A stretch of 64,000 nt of DNA from Polaromonas sp. P2-4 (GCA_024703855.1 CP087965.1:2348001-2412000), one strand, 5' to 3'. Positions 1 to 9,310 are shown, numbered from the stretch's first letter. Notes: generated from the sequence alone by a model not told the origin. Translations and numbers: made by a program.

Positions 1-111
1 GGCAGGCAAGGACCAGGGTTTGCTTGACAGGAAAAAGAAGGAGCGCGTGATGACGGTCACCAGCGCCAAGCCGACGATGGTGGCCACGGTCCAGAGATCG
101 GTCTGGTTCAT
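1..111 (-). CDS. azlD: AzlD-family branched-chain amino acid exporter small subunit (partial)
   Basis: Only the first 37 codons are in the window; the gene runs off the left edge. Reading from ATG 111 gives a hydrophobic start (MNQTDLWTVA, then VTVITRSFFFL) typical of AzlD, the small membrane partner of AzlC in export of branched-chain amino acids. Its start overlaps the azlC stop as ATGA (108-111), the usual arrangement of the pair, so the two are probably translationally coupled. Confidence 0.8.
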   Translation of the reverse strand, partial: MNQTDLWTVATIVGLALVTVITRSFFFLSSKPWSLPA

Positions 112-866
112 GCGGAATCTCCGGAGCCGGTCGTTTGGGTCTGCGCCGGTTGGGACAGGGCCGGCTTTTCTAGCAGCAGGCAGACGGCGACTGCGGCCGC
201 GATAGCCACCAGGATATTGAGCTTGAGCGGCAAAGCAAAGGCCGCCACGGCGGCCGCGCCGGCAACAGCGGCAGAGACGGCGCGCAGACGGGTGGTGGTC
301 AAGGAGCAGGAGATGCCGAGCAGTGCCATAATGCCGGCAAAACCCAAGCCCCAGGTGGTCGGGATGAAGTTGGCCAGGGCCACGCCTACCATGCTGCTGG
401 CGACCCAGTTGACCCAGCCGAGGCCGCAATTGCCCGCCAGATACGCCTGCTGTGCGAGGCGCTGGGCCGGATCGTCGCTGGGCGCGGGAAAGCGCCGAGT
501 GAACAGCACATAGGTCAGGTCGGCCGTCAGAAAACCCGTGAGCATGCGCTCCCACCGGGGCAGATGCATCATGTATGCGCGCAGGTGCGCGCTGAACACC
601 ACAAAACGCAGATTCACGCAAAAGCCGGCGGCCAGGATCACCCACATGGGCGCGCCCGCCACGAGCAGCGGGATGGCGGCCAGTTGGGCGCTGCCGGCAT
701 ACACCAGCACCGTCATCAGCGTGGCTTCCAGCCCGCTCATGCCCGACTTGACCATGGCGACACCGGTCATCAGCCCCCAGGCGGCAATGCCGGGCGCCAC
801 CGCGAGCATGTCGCGTGCGCCCTGGTGGAATTCAGGGTGGCGGTAATGGGAAGGGCGCAGGAACAT
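108..866 (-). CDS. azlC: AzlC-family branched-chain amino acid exporter large subunit
   Basis: Intact inner-membrane protein of 252 residues, very hydrophobic, with several predicted helices. It carries the AzlC stretch VYAGSAQLAA (residues 55-64) and NLRFVVFSAHLR about 35 residues later. By family it is the large subunit of a branched-chain amino acid exporter. ATG 866 is preferred over TTG 884 because GGAGAG lies about ten bases upstream, within the last codons of fmt. The gene overlaps azlD by four bases and starts just before fmt ends on the same strand, so fmt-azlC-azlD are probably one transcript. The substrate is inferred from the family only. Confidence 0.88.
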   Translation of the reverse strand: MFLRPSHYRHPEFHQGARDMLAVAPGIAAWGLMTGVAMVKSGMSGLEATLMTVLVYAGSAQLAAIPLLVAGAPMWVILAAGFCVNLRFVVFSAHLRAYMMHLPRWERMLTGFLTADLTYVLFTRRFPAPSDDPAQRLAQQAYLAGNCGLGWVNWVASSMVGVALANFIPTTWGLGFAGIMALLGISCSLTTTRLRAVSAAVAGAAAVAAFALPLKLNILVAIAAAVAVCLLLEKPALSQPAQTQTTGSGDSA

Positions 867-873
867 CGATGTT

Positions 874-1924
874 TCACTCTCCAAAGGTCATGCCGGGTTT
901 CAAGTCAAACCCGCGCAGGAAGTCTGCCACAGCCAGGCGTTTGCCGCCGGCGCGCTGCAATTCGGTCAGGCGCAGCACGCCTTGGCCGCAGGCCACGCTC
1001 ACACCGACCGCGTTCACAGACAAAATCGTGCCACAACCCACATCGGACGGGCGCAATGCGCTCTCAATTTCATAGCACCAAAGTTTGACCGTTTCGCCGT
1101 TGAGCTGGGTGTGGGCACCGGGAAACGGGTCGAAGGCCCGAATACGCCGGCCAATCACTTCGGCCGGCTGGGTCCAGTCGACCACCGCCTCGGCCTTGTC
1201 GATCTTGTGGGCATAGCTCACGCCCGCTTCAGGTTGCTTGACCGGCTGCAAGCCGCCGCGAGCGGCCAGCTCCAAAGCCTCGATGATCAAGCGGCCGCCC
1301 AGCAGCGCCAGCCGGTCGTGCAAGCGGCCCGTGCTGTCCTCAGGCGTGATGGGCAGGCTATCGGCCAGCAGCATGTCGCCCGTGTCCAGCCCGGCGTCCA
1401 TTTGCATGATGGTGACACCGGTCTCCAGGTCGCCCGCTTCAATCGCACGATGAATCGGCGCCGCCCCGCGCCAGCGTGGCAGTAACGAGGCGTGAATGTT
1501 TAAACATCCGAGCTTGTGAGCCCCCACGCTTTTCACTTCGTGTAATACGCTGCCCCCGGGGGCTAATTTTCCTTGGGGCGGCCCGGCGGAAAATTGCGGG
1601 GCACTCATCACGTCAAGAACCCACTGCGGCAGGATCAATCCGTAAGCCGCCACCACCATGACGTCGGCGCGCGGCTTCAATGGCATCACGTGCCGCGATC
1701 GCATCGTCCGGGTATTTGCCGTCCAGACGCAGGCTGCGCGGCTGCGCCACCGGGATATTTTGGCTTTCGGCCCACTGCTTGACGGCGGAGGCCTGCAGTT
1801 TCATGCCGCGACCGGCGGGGCGGTCGGGCTGGGTCAGCACCAGCGGAACCTCAAACCCCGCGGCGTGTAATCTTGTCAAGGCCACACGGGCAAACTCAGG
1901 GGTACCGGCAAAAATAAGGCGCAT
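874..1924 (-). CDS. fmt: Methionyl-tRNA formyltransferase (frame break; repeat insertion)
   Basis: Transfers a formyl group from 10-formyl-THF to initiator Met-tRNA. The start [16 protein letters not shown] and the catalytic region [20 protein letters not shown] with [10 protein letters not shown] identify it. The frame breaks near 1665, between DAIEA and [10 protein letters not shown]; a one-base change would rejoin them. About 26 extra residues (SAGPPQ...SVGAHK) sit between VLD and [12 protein letters not shown] and are encoded by a family A repeat at 1521-1592, so the product would be about 350 residues rather than the usual 310-320. Upstream on the same strand lies def (gap 99 bp), the partner enzyme that removes the formyl group; azlC follows. 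Confidence 0.93.
1521..1592 (+). repeat. Family A interspersed palindromic repeat, copy 1 (inside fmt)
   Basis: Runs from CCCCCACGCT through a GCCCCCGGGGGC palindromic core to TTGGGGCGGCCCGG. The sequence is shared with copies at 5771, 5909, 31029, 33316 and 36925. Here it lies within fmt and keeps that frame open; read on the minus strand it gives SAGPPQ..LAPGGS....SVGA, which aligns with the peptide from the copy in the RND adaptor gene (36925). Confidence 0.85.
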
Positions 1925-2023
1925 GGGTCAGGATTTTAAGGACCCACAGGGAAAAACCCGTGTTTGCGTCCTAAAAACCCCCAGGCATGAAGTCGGCCGC
2001 CGTCAGCCGCGCAGCTTTTTAGC

Positions 2024-2539
2024 CTACGGACTCGCGCTCTTCGTCTTTTTCTGCTTGAGCATCTTGGTCTTGATGCGGTTGCGCTTCAAGGGTGACAGGT
2101 ATTCCACAAACACCTTGCCGATCAAGTGATCCATCTCATGCTGGATACAGACCGCCAGCATGCCTTCGGCGGCATGAACCTGGAGCTTGCCGTCCAGATC
2201 CAGCGCCTGCACCTTGACGGAGGTGGAGCGCTCCACGCCGTCGTAAATGCCGGGCACCGACAAACAACCCTCATCACCGATCCGCGTTTCGGCGCTGGCC
2301 CAGAGAATCTCGGGGTTGATCAGCACCAGCGGCTGGTCGCGGCTTTCGCTCACGTCGATCACGATCAGACGCTCATGCACGTTCACCTGCGTCGCCGCCA
2401 GACCAATGCCCTCGGCCTCGTACATGGTCTCAAACATGTCGCCTGCCAGCTTGCGCAGGCGTGCGTCAACGGTGGCCACGGGTTTGGCAAGCGTGTGCAA
2501 ACGCGGGTCAGGGTAGCGAAGAATGGTCAGTTGAGTCAT
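2024..2539 (-). CDS. def: Peptide deformylase
   Basis: Intact, 171 residues. Removes the N-formyl group from nascent proteins. All three family motifs are present in order: GIGLAATQ (about residue 45), EGCLSVP (about residue 90, metal-ligand Cys) and QHEMDHL (about residue 133, two metal-ligand His and the catalytic Glu). The C-terminal tail is lysine-rich, as is common in type I enzymes. It is followed by fmt on the same strand after 99 bp, the usual def-fmt pair; that gap holds no recognisable gene. Confidence 0.97.
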   Translation of the reverse strand: MTQLTILRYPDPRLHTLAKPVATVDARLRKLAGDMFETMYEAEGIGLAATQVNVHERLIVIDVSESRDQPLVLINPEILWASAETRIGDEGCLSVPGIYDGVERSTSVKVQALDLDGKLQVHAAEGMLAVCIQHEMDHLIGKVFVEYLSPLKRNRIKTKMLKQKKTKSASP

Positions 2540-2743
2540 GGGGCACGAGGGAGGGAGGAGGGCAAGGAGCCGGGTGTCGCTATTTTCGCCACTTTTCCCG
2601 ATTTTTCAGCACTCCAATGTTCCCAGAAACGCAGAATCAGTGCTTAATCAAGGGCTTAGGTACAAAATCGTCAGTGATTTATCAAGATAAAACACGGCTT
2701 TTTTGGTCAACTTAGAACCGTGCCAGCCCCAAGGGCCCTCAAG

Positions 2744-3968
2744 ATGCAAACTATTTTTGGTCGTTTCAGTCAGATTTCAATAGCAGCCGCAGCCCTGTTG
2801 GGCCTATCAGCTGGCCTGCATGCACAGAATTTCCCTATTACCGCCGGCCAAAAAGCCACCGCCACGCAGGTCGCCGAGACCGGTGTGCCGCTGGCAGAGC
2901 TGGCCCCCAACGCGCCCGACAGCTACAGCGTCAAGCGGGGCGACACCCTGTGGTCGATTTCCGGTCTGTTTCTCAAAAGTCCCTGGCGCTGGCCCGAGTT
3001 GTGGGGCATGAACCTTCAGGACATCCGCAACCCCCACCGCATTTACCCCGGCCAGCAGCTCTACCTTGAAAAATCCAATGGCCGGGCCACCCTGCGCACC
3101 CGCCAGGCCGCGGCCGATGGCCCGCCCACGGAGACCGTGCGGGTTTCGCCGCATACCCGTTTTGAATCGCTGGCGGATGCTTCCATCCCGACGCTGGCAC
3201 CCAATGCCATTGAGCCTTTCCTCGCCGAGCCCATGATTGTGGATGAGGCCACGTTTGCGACGGCCCCGCGGATTGTGGCGACGCAGGAGGGCCGGGTATT
3301 GCTGAGCCGTGGCGACCGCGCCTATGCGCGTGGCGAGTACGCGGACGGCAATGCCACCGGAAAGCGCCTGAGCGATGCCAAAGGCGAGCCGCTGGACTAC
3401 CGGGTGTTTCTGCAACGCCAAGCCCCTGAAAGACCCGACCACCCAGAAAATACTGGGCTACGAAGCCCAGTATGTCGGCAAGGCCGAGCTGGCGCGCGGC
3501 GAATCCACGATACAGCTGGACGACAAGGACGGCAAACCGCAAACCGAGATCGTGCCGGCCACGATTGACATCGTGTCCACCAAGGAAGAAATGCGCGTGG
3601 GCGACCGCCTGATGGCCGAGCCGGCCCGGGAATTGCTCAGCTACGTGCCCCGTGCACCGTCCAGCGCCATCACCGGCCAGATCGTCTCCGTTTACGGAAG
3701 CGCTGTGGCCATTGCGGCAGAAAACCAGGTCGTCGTGATCAACCGCGGGGCCAATGACGGGCTGGAACGGGGTCACGTAATGGCCATCATCAAGGACGGC
3801 GAGCGCCTGCTGGACAAGACCGACAGCGCCCGGCCCCAAATCAAGCTGCCCAATGAGCGCAACGGTTTGATGATGGTGTTCCGCACCTTTGAGAACCTGT
3901 CTTATGCGCTGGTGCTGCAGGTGACCGACGGCGTGAAGGTCGGTGACCGCTTCGTCAATCCGAATTGA
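2744..3968 (+). CDS. LysM peptidoglycan-binding domain protein (frame break)
   Basis: Exported protein of about 405 residues. The N-terminus (MQTIFGRFSQ, then a hydrophobic run ending in GLHAQ) is a signal peptide. One LysM domain follows at about residues 65-115 (YSVKRGDTLWSISGLFLKSP, then NPHRIYPGQQLYL), so periplasmic peptidoglycan binding is expected. The C-terminal half is conserved in this family but has no assigned function. The frame breaks near 3414, between DYRVF and NAKPLKDPTT; one surplus base in TTTCTGC would explain it. ATG 2744 is chosen because it starts directly at the signal peptide; GTG 2720 is possible. It lies upstream of dprA and smg, a common Burkholderiales order. Confidence 0.85.
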
Positions 3969-4041
3969 GGCTTGGCACAGCCGGTCTGTGCGGAGTTGGC
4001 ATTCCTGCCAGGCCCCCCCTCTTCCCGAAACCCCAATTCAC

Positions 4042-5181
4042 GTGGAATCCCAAGAGCTTCAAGCCTGGCTGCGACTGACCCTGACGCCCGGCGTGGGCAA
4101 CGAGACGGGCCGCAAGCTGCTGGCCGCCTTCGGCTCGGCGCAAGCCGTCTTTGACCAAAGCGCCATCACCCTGAGGCAACTGGGCTCCGACAAATTGGTC
4201 AGCGCCCTCCAGACCGAGCCGCCAACCTTGACCGGGCAGTTGCAGACCACCCTGGACTGGTTGCAGGCTGGCGACGATCGGCGCATCGTCACCCTCGGCG
4301 ATGCCGCTTATCCGCCTGCCCTGCTCGATATCGAAGACCCGCCTTTGATGCTATATATGCTCGGAGTCCATGTAAATAGGGCGCATGCAGCTACAAAAAC
4401 AGTAGCAATCAATCTAGCCATGGTGGGCAGCCGCAACCCCACGCCTCAGGGCGAAAGCAACGCCCGGCAATTTGCCAAAGCCTTTGGCAGCGCCGGACTC
4501 TGTGTGGTGTCGGGTTTGGCCCTCGGCATTGACGGCGCCGCCCATGACGGCGCCATGCTGGGCGGCGGCGAGACGATTGCCGTGGTCGGCACCGGACTGG
4601 ACCGGGTCTATCCCAAAAAGCACCTCGCCCTGGCTCACCGGATTGCCCAGCAGGGCATGATCATCAGCGAATTCCCGCTCGGCACGCCGCCGCTGACGGC
4701 CAATTTCCCGAAGCGCAACCGCATTATTTCCGGACTCTCCGTGGGCACCCTGGTGGTTGAGGCGGCACTGCAATCCGGCTCGCTGATCACGGCGCGGCTG
4801 GCCGCCGAACAGGGCAAAGAGGTCTTCGCCATCCCTGGCTCCATTCACTCGCCCCAGTCACGCGGCTGCCATGCACTGATCAAGCAGGGTGCCAAACTGG
4901 TGGAGCTGGCGCAGGATGTGCTGGAAGAACTGCATTTTCCCCTGATGGGGACAGCCGGAAGTTCTTTCACGGCCTCAGACGGCGATGATTCAGACACCGC
5001 AGAGCCCGCCGATGACCCGCTCCTGGTGGCGCTGGGTTTTGATGCCGTGAGTCTGGATGCCCTGCAGGCACGCACCGGGCTGGAAACCGCCCGCTTGCAG
5101 GCCCAGTTGCTTGAACTCGAGCTGAACGGGCAAGTTGCACGCCTGCCCGGTGGCTTGTTTCAACGCCTGGCGGCGGGTTGA
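4042..5181 (+). CDS. dprA: DNA-processing protein DprA
   Basis: Intact, about 379 residues from GTG 4042, which gives VESQELQAWLRLTLTPGVG, the normal DprA N-terminal helix region. DprA binds incoming single-stranded DNA during transformation and loads RecA. The Rossmann core is visible: MVGSRNPTPQGESNARQFA, VVSGLALGIDGAAHDGAM, AVVGTGLDRVYP and FPKRNRIISGLS. The C-terminal winged-helix region (about residues 310-375) is present. An insertion of roughly 18 residues just before MVGSRNPT (VHVNRAHAATKTVAIN) is encoded by a family B repeat at 4344-4410. The gene follows the LysM gene by 73 bp and precedes smg. Confidence 0.95.
   Translation: MESQELQAWLRLTLTPGVGNETGRKLLAAFGSAQAVFDQSAITLRQLGSDKLVSALQTEPPTLTGQLQTTLDWLQAGDDRRIVTLGDAAYPPALLDIEDPPLMLYMLGVHVNRAHAATKTVAINLAMVGSRNPTPQGESNARQFAKAFGSAGLCVVSGLALGIDGAAHDGAMLGGGETIAVVGTGLDRVYPKKHLALAHRIAQQGMIISEFPLGTPPLTANFPKRNRIISGLSVGTLVVEAALQSGSLITARLAAEQGKEVFAIPGSIHSPQSRGCHALIKQGAKLVELAQDVLEELHFPLMGTAGSSFTASDGDDSDTAEPADDPLLVALGFDAVSLDALQARTGLETARLQAQLLELELNGQVARLPGGLFQRLAAG
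4344..4410 (-). repeat. Family B interspersed repeat (inside dprA)
   Basis: Contains the 17-bp hairpin GCTACAAAAACAGTAGC (4390-4406) preceded by the characteristic tail (GGGCGCATGCA side), in inverse orientation to the copies at 36088 and 47212. It is read through in frame by dprA, adding residues directly before the conserved MVGSRNPT motif. Confidence 0.75.
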
Positions 5182-5247
5182 GGCCTCAAATTCAGTGCCG
5201 ATTCACCCACTTGACACTGCCACCGCTATCTGCGTTATATTGGACGC

Positions 5248-5770
5248 ATGTTTGAAGTACTGGTGTACGTTTACGAGAATTACTGGCAAGGTGACGCTTG
5301 CCCCGAACTTCATCGGCTGGGCCTGCAAACTCACCGCTGTAGGGTTTGATGCCGAGGAGATCCAGGAGGCCTTGGTGTGGCTGAACGGCCTGAACATCGC
5401 AGCACAAGGTACGCAAATCAGCTTTCCGGCCAAGGAGCCTTCCGGCGCCGCCGAATCCGCTGCCGCCCATCCCGCCATTCAGCCACAGTCGGCCAACAGC
5501 CTGCGTATTTACTCAGTCGCCGAGCAGATGCATCTGGGTGCCGAGAGTCTGGGGTTTGTGAGTTTCCTGGAATCATCGGGCGTGCTGCCGCCCCATATGG
5601 CGGAGATTGTCATCGACCGCGCCATGGCGGCACCGGGCGATGGCGATCCGGTGACACTGGATGATCTAAAAATCATCGTGCTCATGGTGTACTGGAGCTT
5701 TGGCGAGGAGCCGGATGCACTGATTCTTGACGAACTCTGTGATGACACCGAGTTCCGCATTGCTCATTAA
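5248..5770 (+). CDS. smg: Smg family protein, DUF494 (frame break)
   Basis: Small cytosolic protein of the Smg/DUF494 family, about 174 residues; its molecular function is not established. The N-terminus MFEVLVYVYENYWQGDACPE and the following LTAVGFDAEEIQEALVWLNG match the family closely but lie in different frames. The break is near 5317; one more G in the GGG run would restore it. The C-terminus (LDDLKIIVLMVYWSFG, then LILDELCDD) is typical. It starts 66 bp after dprA, and the dprA-smg order is widely conserved. It is convergent with the DUF1631 gene. Confidence 0.88.
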
Positions 5771-5841
5771 CCCCCACGCTCGCCACTGCGTGTGCTTCGC
5801 TGCCCCCGAGGGGGCTGTGCTTGCTTGGGGCGGCCCTGCGC
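5771..5841 (+). repeat. Family A repeat, copy 2
   Basis: Begins directly after the smg stop codon with CCCCCACGCT and ends with TTGGGGCGGCCCTGCG; the central palindrome is GCCCCCGAGGGGGC. It forms an inverted pair with copy 3 (5909-5976), filling most of the gap between convergent smg and the DUF1631 gene. Confidence 0.85.
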
Positions 5842-5908
5842 TGCGCACGGGCCTCTACGCTTGCCCACACGAACACTGCGCATCCATCGTCAATAGCATT
5901 TTTCCGAC

Positions 5909-5976
5909 GGGCCGCCCCTAGGAAAAATAGCCCCCTCGGGGGGCAGCGCAGTACGCGAAGCGACAAGCGTGGGGGC
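5909..5976 (-). repeat. Family A repeat, copy 3 (inverted relative to copy 2)
   Basis: Reads GGGCCGCCCC, a CCCCCTCGGGGGG core and AGCGTGGGGG, the reverse complement layout of copy 2. It ends three bases before the stop codon of the DUF1631 gene. With copy 2 it could form a long hairpin (5771-5976, about 67-base loop) that may end transcripts from both sides; that role is inferred. Confidence 0.85.
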
Positions 5977-5979
5977 AAT

Positions 5980-8331
5980 TCAGCCGAGCAAGCGCTCCGG
6001 ATTGGCATCCAGCTTGGCCAAAGCGTCACGCGTGGCACGTACCGTGAGCGTTTCTTCTTCTATGGGCACCAACAAACCCGCCTGCAGGTAAGCCGCCAGA
6101 CGGCGTACCTGAATCAGAAAATTGCGCCCGTCGGCGGTAGCAAACAGGTGCAACTGCTTGCGATCACTGCACCAGGCAAACTGCACATGGCTGATTTTGC
6201 CGTTGTGGTCCAGGCTGAACCAGGTGCCCAGTTGCAGCTCCTGCGCCCAGGAACGCATGGCATCCGTGGGCTGGCTGCCACCATCGGCAACGACTTGAAT
6301 CTCCCCGACATCAATGCCGATCATCGTCACCAGGCTCTCGATGTCCAGCGGCAAATCGCCCACATCTTCATCGGACAAATAGTCTTCCAGATTTGCCAGC
6401 CGGTTGGCCATGGCCTCGATGCGGTCCAGCGGAATAGCGTCTGTTTTGGACATGAAAGCGTCGGCCAGCGTGTCGCTTATGACTTTCAGATGCTTGTCCT
6501 GCTCAGGCACACCCAGGCCCAGCATCGACATGCCCAGACGCAACAGCTGCAGCAGTTTGGGCAAATCGGCAATGACTCGGGCGCGATCAGACCGGTCGGG
6601 TTTGGCGCTGGCCGCCCAGACCAGGTCGGCGGCGGCCCGCTTGAGCAGAATGGTTTCCTCGTGCTGCGGACCATTTTTCATCGCCGCAATGGCGAGCGCC
6701 TCGGCCCATACCTTGAACAGAAATTCGCGGATTTCGTCGCGCACCGGCATGTCATTGAGCATGTTGCGCATCTCAATGGTGTACTGGATGGCCATGGTCT
6801 CTTTTTGCTCGACCTGTTGGGCCACGCTGACCACGCGCGCTGCGTTGCCCTGCTCGGAGAGGAATTTTGAGAGGAATTTCTCAAATTCGTCGTAAACAAG
6901 TTGAAACACCCGGCGTCCGGTTTCAGGATACTGCTCGATCACCTGCACGACACGCCTGATTTCCGACTCCATCGCATTGCCTGCCACCGTGACATCGAAG
7001 CCGAGCACGCAAGAGCCCATGCGGTCAATCAAACGGCGCGCGGGATGCTGCAGGGAACCAAAAAACTCGGGCTCGGAAATCGCCAGGCGCAGCACCGGCA
7101 TTTGCAGCCGCGCAAACCAGACGCGAATTGCCGCGGAAATCCGGTCTTCGGCCAGAATGCTTTGAAACATCAAGGCCACAATTTCGATCGTCGCCTTTTC
7201 AGATGCGCTGGATGCCGCCTGTTTGAGCGTGCTGGTACGCTCCCGCAATGCACCCATCGCCTGGTCCACGTGCACTTGGCCATACGCCTGGCCTGGTGCG
7301 TCAGCCAGCAGAGTACGCTCCTCATTCGCTTCCTCCCGCCGTTGCACGCTGGCCATGGCCTGTGCGAGCGGTGCCGAGACCTGGTTGGGGCGCGTGTCAT
7401 CAAACCCCGAAACATGGTCTGACAGCAGCCGCTTGAGGTGACCCATCACGCCTTGGGCCCGCATGCGGACGCGGGCCAGTGGCGTGGTCGCAGTTTGCAG
7501 GCGTGTTTCGTCGTAAACCGGATGTCCAGAGCCCGCAGCCCCCTGCTTCGTTCCTGTTCCTGTTCCTGTTCCTGTTCCTGATCCTGATCCTGATCCTGAT
7601 CCTGATCCTGATCCTGATCCTGATCCTGCAGCAGCTTGGCCCTTGACTCCCTTGCTGCCGCCAACTTTTGCGGCAGAGGGCGTACGCTTGACCAGGGGCC
7701 GCAGATCGATTTCGGCCATCACGCCTTGCTGGACCAGAAACTCATTGGTCACGTGGTAGGTCTCCAGCAGATGCTCGGCCATACCATCCTGAATCAGGTC
7801 CTGCACCAGCAACCACACATCCCGCGGCAAAAGTGCGTGCATCCACTGTTCAACCAGATGCTGCGCCAGCACCTCGGGGCGAAAAATGTCTTGCTTGTGC
7901 AGCTCCGGGGTCGCTTCCAGGTTTTGCACACGCAGCCGGAGGTCATTGAGCTCCCAGCTCGCAAAATCCAGCATGCGCAGCGCCAGACGCGAGGCGAGGA
8001 TTTTGTCTTCCATCACCTCGTCGCCTATCAGCTCGAATTTATGGCTCTCGCTAAATTTTGATGGCGTCGTGGCGGCAGGGATTGATTGCGCTTTGGTCCA
8101 TGCGCTGCTGGTGCCGTGGACCCACGCCGCGCCGCCTTTCTGGAAGGCCAGCAAAGCGTCGCGTCGTTCCTGCATCTCACGGGCCCCGCCAGCTTGGCTC
8201 CCCAGCGTCGACAGCCTGCCCTGAATCGTTTTGGCCAGCTCAGGCAATAGCCGTACAACACGCTGCGTGAACATCGCACGTGCCTGCTCGGCCAGAAAAC
8301 TGTTCTTTTTGTTAGCTGGAGCCACGACCAC
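5980..8331 (-). CDS. DUF1631 family protein
   Basis: Intact large cytosolic protein of about 783 residues. It matches the Burkholderiales DUF1631 family, whose function is unknown (N-terminal AREMQERRDALLAFQKGGAAW, central LLIDRMGSCVLGF-like stretch, C-terminal REATRDALAKLD-like end). The start is uncertain; GTG 8331 or 8325 is favoured because anything further upstream overlaps secF. Around residues 235-270 is a low-complexity linker of repeated GS then GT dipeptides, encoded by the hexamer array at 7551-7628. It lies directly downstream of secF on the same strand, so it may be co-transcribed with secDF. Confidence 0.8.
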   Translation of the reverse strand: MVVAPANKKNSFLAEQARAMFTQRVVRLLPELAKTIQGRLSTLGSQAGGAREMQERRDALLAFQKGGAAWVHGTSSAWTKAQSIPAATTPSKFSESHKFELIGDEVMEDKILASRLALRMLDFASWELNDLRLRVQNLEATPELHKQDIFRPEVLAQHLVEQWMHALLPRDVWLLVQDLIQDGMAEHLLETYHVTNEFLVQQGVMAEIDLRPLVKRTPSAAKVGGSKGVKGQAAAGSGSGSGSGSGSGSGSGTGTGTGTGTKQGAAGSGHPVYDETRLQTATTPLARVRMRAQGVMGHLKRLLSDHVSGFDDTRPNQVSAPLAQAMASVQRREEANEERTLLADAPGQAYGQVHVDQAMGALRERTSTLKQAASSASEKATIEIVALMFQSILAEDRISAAIRVWFARLQMPVLRLAISEPEFFGSLQHPARRLIDRMGSCVLGFDVTVAGNAMESEIRRVVQVIEQYPETGRRVFQLVYDEFEKFLSKFLSEQGNAARVVSVAQQVEQKETMAIQYTIEMRNMLNDMPVRDEIREFLFKVWAEALAIAAMKNGPQHEETILLKRAAADLVWAASAKPDRSDRARVIADLPKLLQLLRLGMSMLGLGVPEQDKHLKVISDTLADAFMSKTDAIPLDRIEAMANRLANLEDYLSDEDVGDLPLDIESLVTMIGIDVGEIQVVADGGSQPTDAMRSWAQELQLGTWFSLDHNGKISHVQFAWCSDRKQLHLFATADGRNFLIQVRRLAAYLQAGLLVPIEEETLTVRATRDALAKLDANPERLLG
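7551..7628 (+). repeat. Tandem hexamer array, 13 units
   Basis: Five TTCCTG units (7551-7580) followed directly by eight ATCCTG units (7581-7628). On the coding minus strand these give alternating Gly-Ser (GGATCA) then Gly-Thr (GGAACA) dipeptides in the DUF1631 protein. Because the unit is six bases, gain or loss of units changes linker length without breaking the frame. Confidence 0.97.
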
Positions 8332-8354
8332 CCTGAGTAGTTGCAACCTATAGC

Positions 8355-9310
8355 TTACACCGTGGCGCCTGCATTCGGGTCGTTGGGATCTTCGTCTTTC
8401 TTGGCGGGTCCTTTGACCAAATCTTCTCGCTTGATGCCCAGCCACATGGCAATGGCGGCGGCCACGAACACCGAGGAGTAAATACCGAACAAAATGCCGA
8501 TGGTCAGGGCCAAAGCGAAATAAAACAGGGTGGGGCCGCCAAACAGCAACATAGACAACACCATGATCTGGGTGGAGCCGTGGGTAATGATGGTCCGGCT
8601 GATGGTGGAGGTGATCGCGTTGTCGATGATCTGGACCGTGTTCATCTTCCGGTAACGACGGAAATTCTCCCGAATCCGGTCAAAAATCACCACGGACTCA
8701 TTGACCGAATAACCCAGCACCGCCAGCACGGCGGCCAGCACAGCCAGCGAAAACTCCCACTGGAAATAGGCAAAAAATCCGAGAATGATGATCACGTCGT
8801 GCAAGTTGGCAATGATGGCCGCCACCGCATACTTCCACTCAAAGCGGAAGGCGAGGTAAACCATGATGCCAAACACCACCATGGCCAGGGCCTTCAAACC
8901 ATCTTGGGCCAACTCTTCGCCCACCTGAGGGCCGACAAACTCCGTGCGGCGCAGCGTGACATCGCTATTGGCGGCTTTCAACGCAGCCAGGACTTTCTCA
9001 CTTTGCTGGGCGGTGCTCACGCCTTTTGTGCCGGCAAACGGATCATCACATCACGCGAGGTTCCGAAATTCTGTACCTGCACATCAGTCAGCCCCAAACC
9101 GGCCACGGTGCCCCGTATTTTCTCGACATCGGCAGCCTGCGTGTAGTTCACCTCCATCAAGGTGCCGCCGGTGAACTCTACAGACAGGTGCAGGCCGCGG
9201 GAGAACAGGAAAAACACCGCCAGCGCAAACGTCGCATTGAAACTGATGGCATTGAAGATCAGGGCATGCCGCATGAACGGAATGTCACGGTGGATTTTGA
9301 AGAATTCCAT
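8355..9310 (-). CDS. secF: Protein translocase subunit SecF (frame break)
   Basis: Inner-membrane partner of SecD that uses the proton gradient to help release exported proteins. The first part (MEFFKIHRDIPFMRH, then the periplasmic VEFTGGTLMEV motif) and the second part (VYLAFRFEWKYA, then SVNESVVIFDRIRENFR and five helices) are in different frames. The break is near 9025: one more A in the AAAA run turns QKA-stop into QKGVSTAQQ. Total about 318 residues, normal for SecF. It follows secD by 40 bp in the yajC-secD-secF operon. The GTGA overlap at the break looks like coupling of two genes but splits a single conserved protein. Confidence 0.95.

Noticed and set aside
5135-5247. Upstream extension of smg into the dprA end
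   Set aside because: The true N-terminus MFEVLVYVYENYW starts at 5248 in another frame; the extension is a shadow of dprA.
7551-7628. CRISPR-like direct repeats
   Set aside because: Units are six bases, contiguous and coding; there are no spacers and no cas genes.
8994-9040. Possible programmed frameshift or GTGA-coupled two-gene split in secF
   Set aside because: The two parts make one normal-length SecF, and one additional A in the AAAA run restores it. The same kind of break recurs across the window, so a technical cause is simpler.
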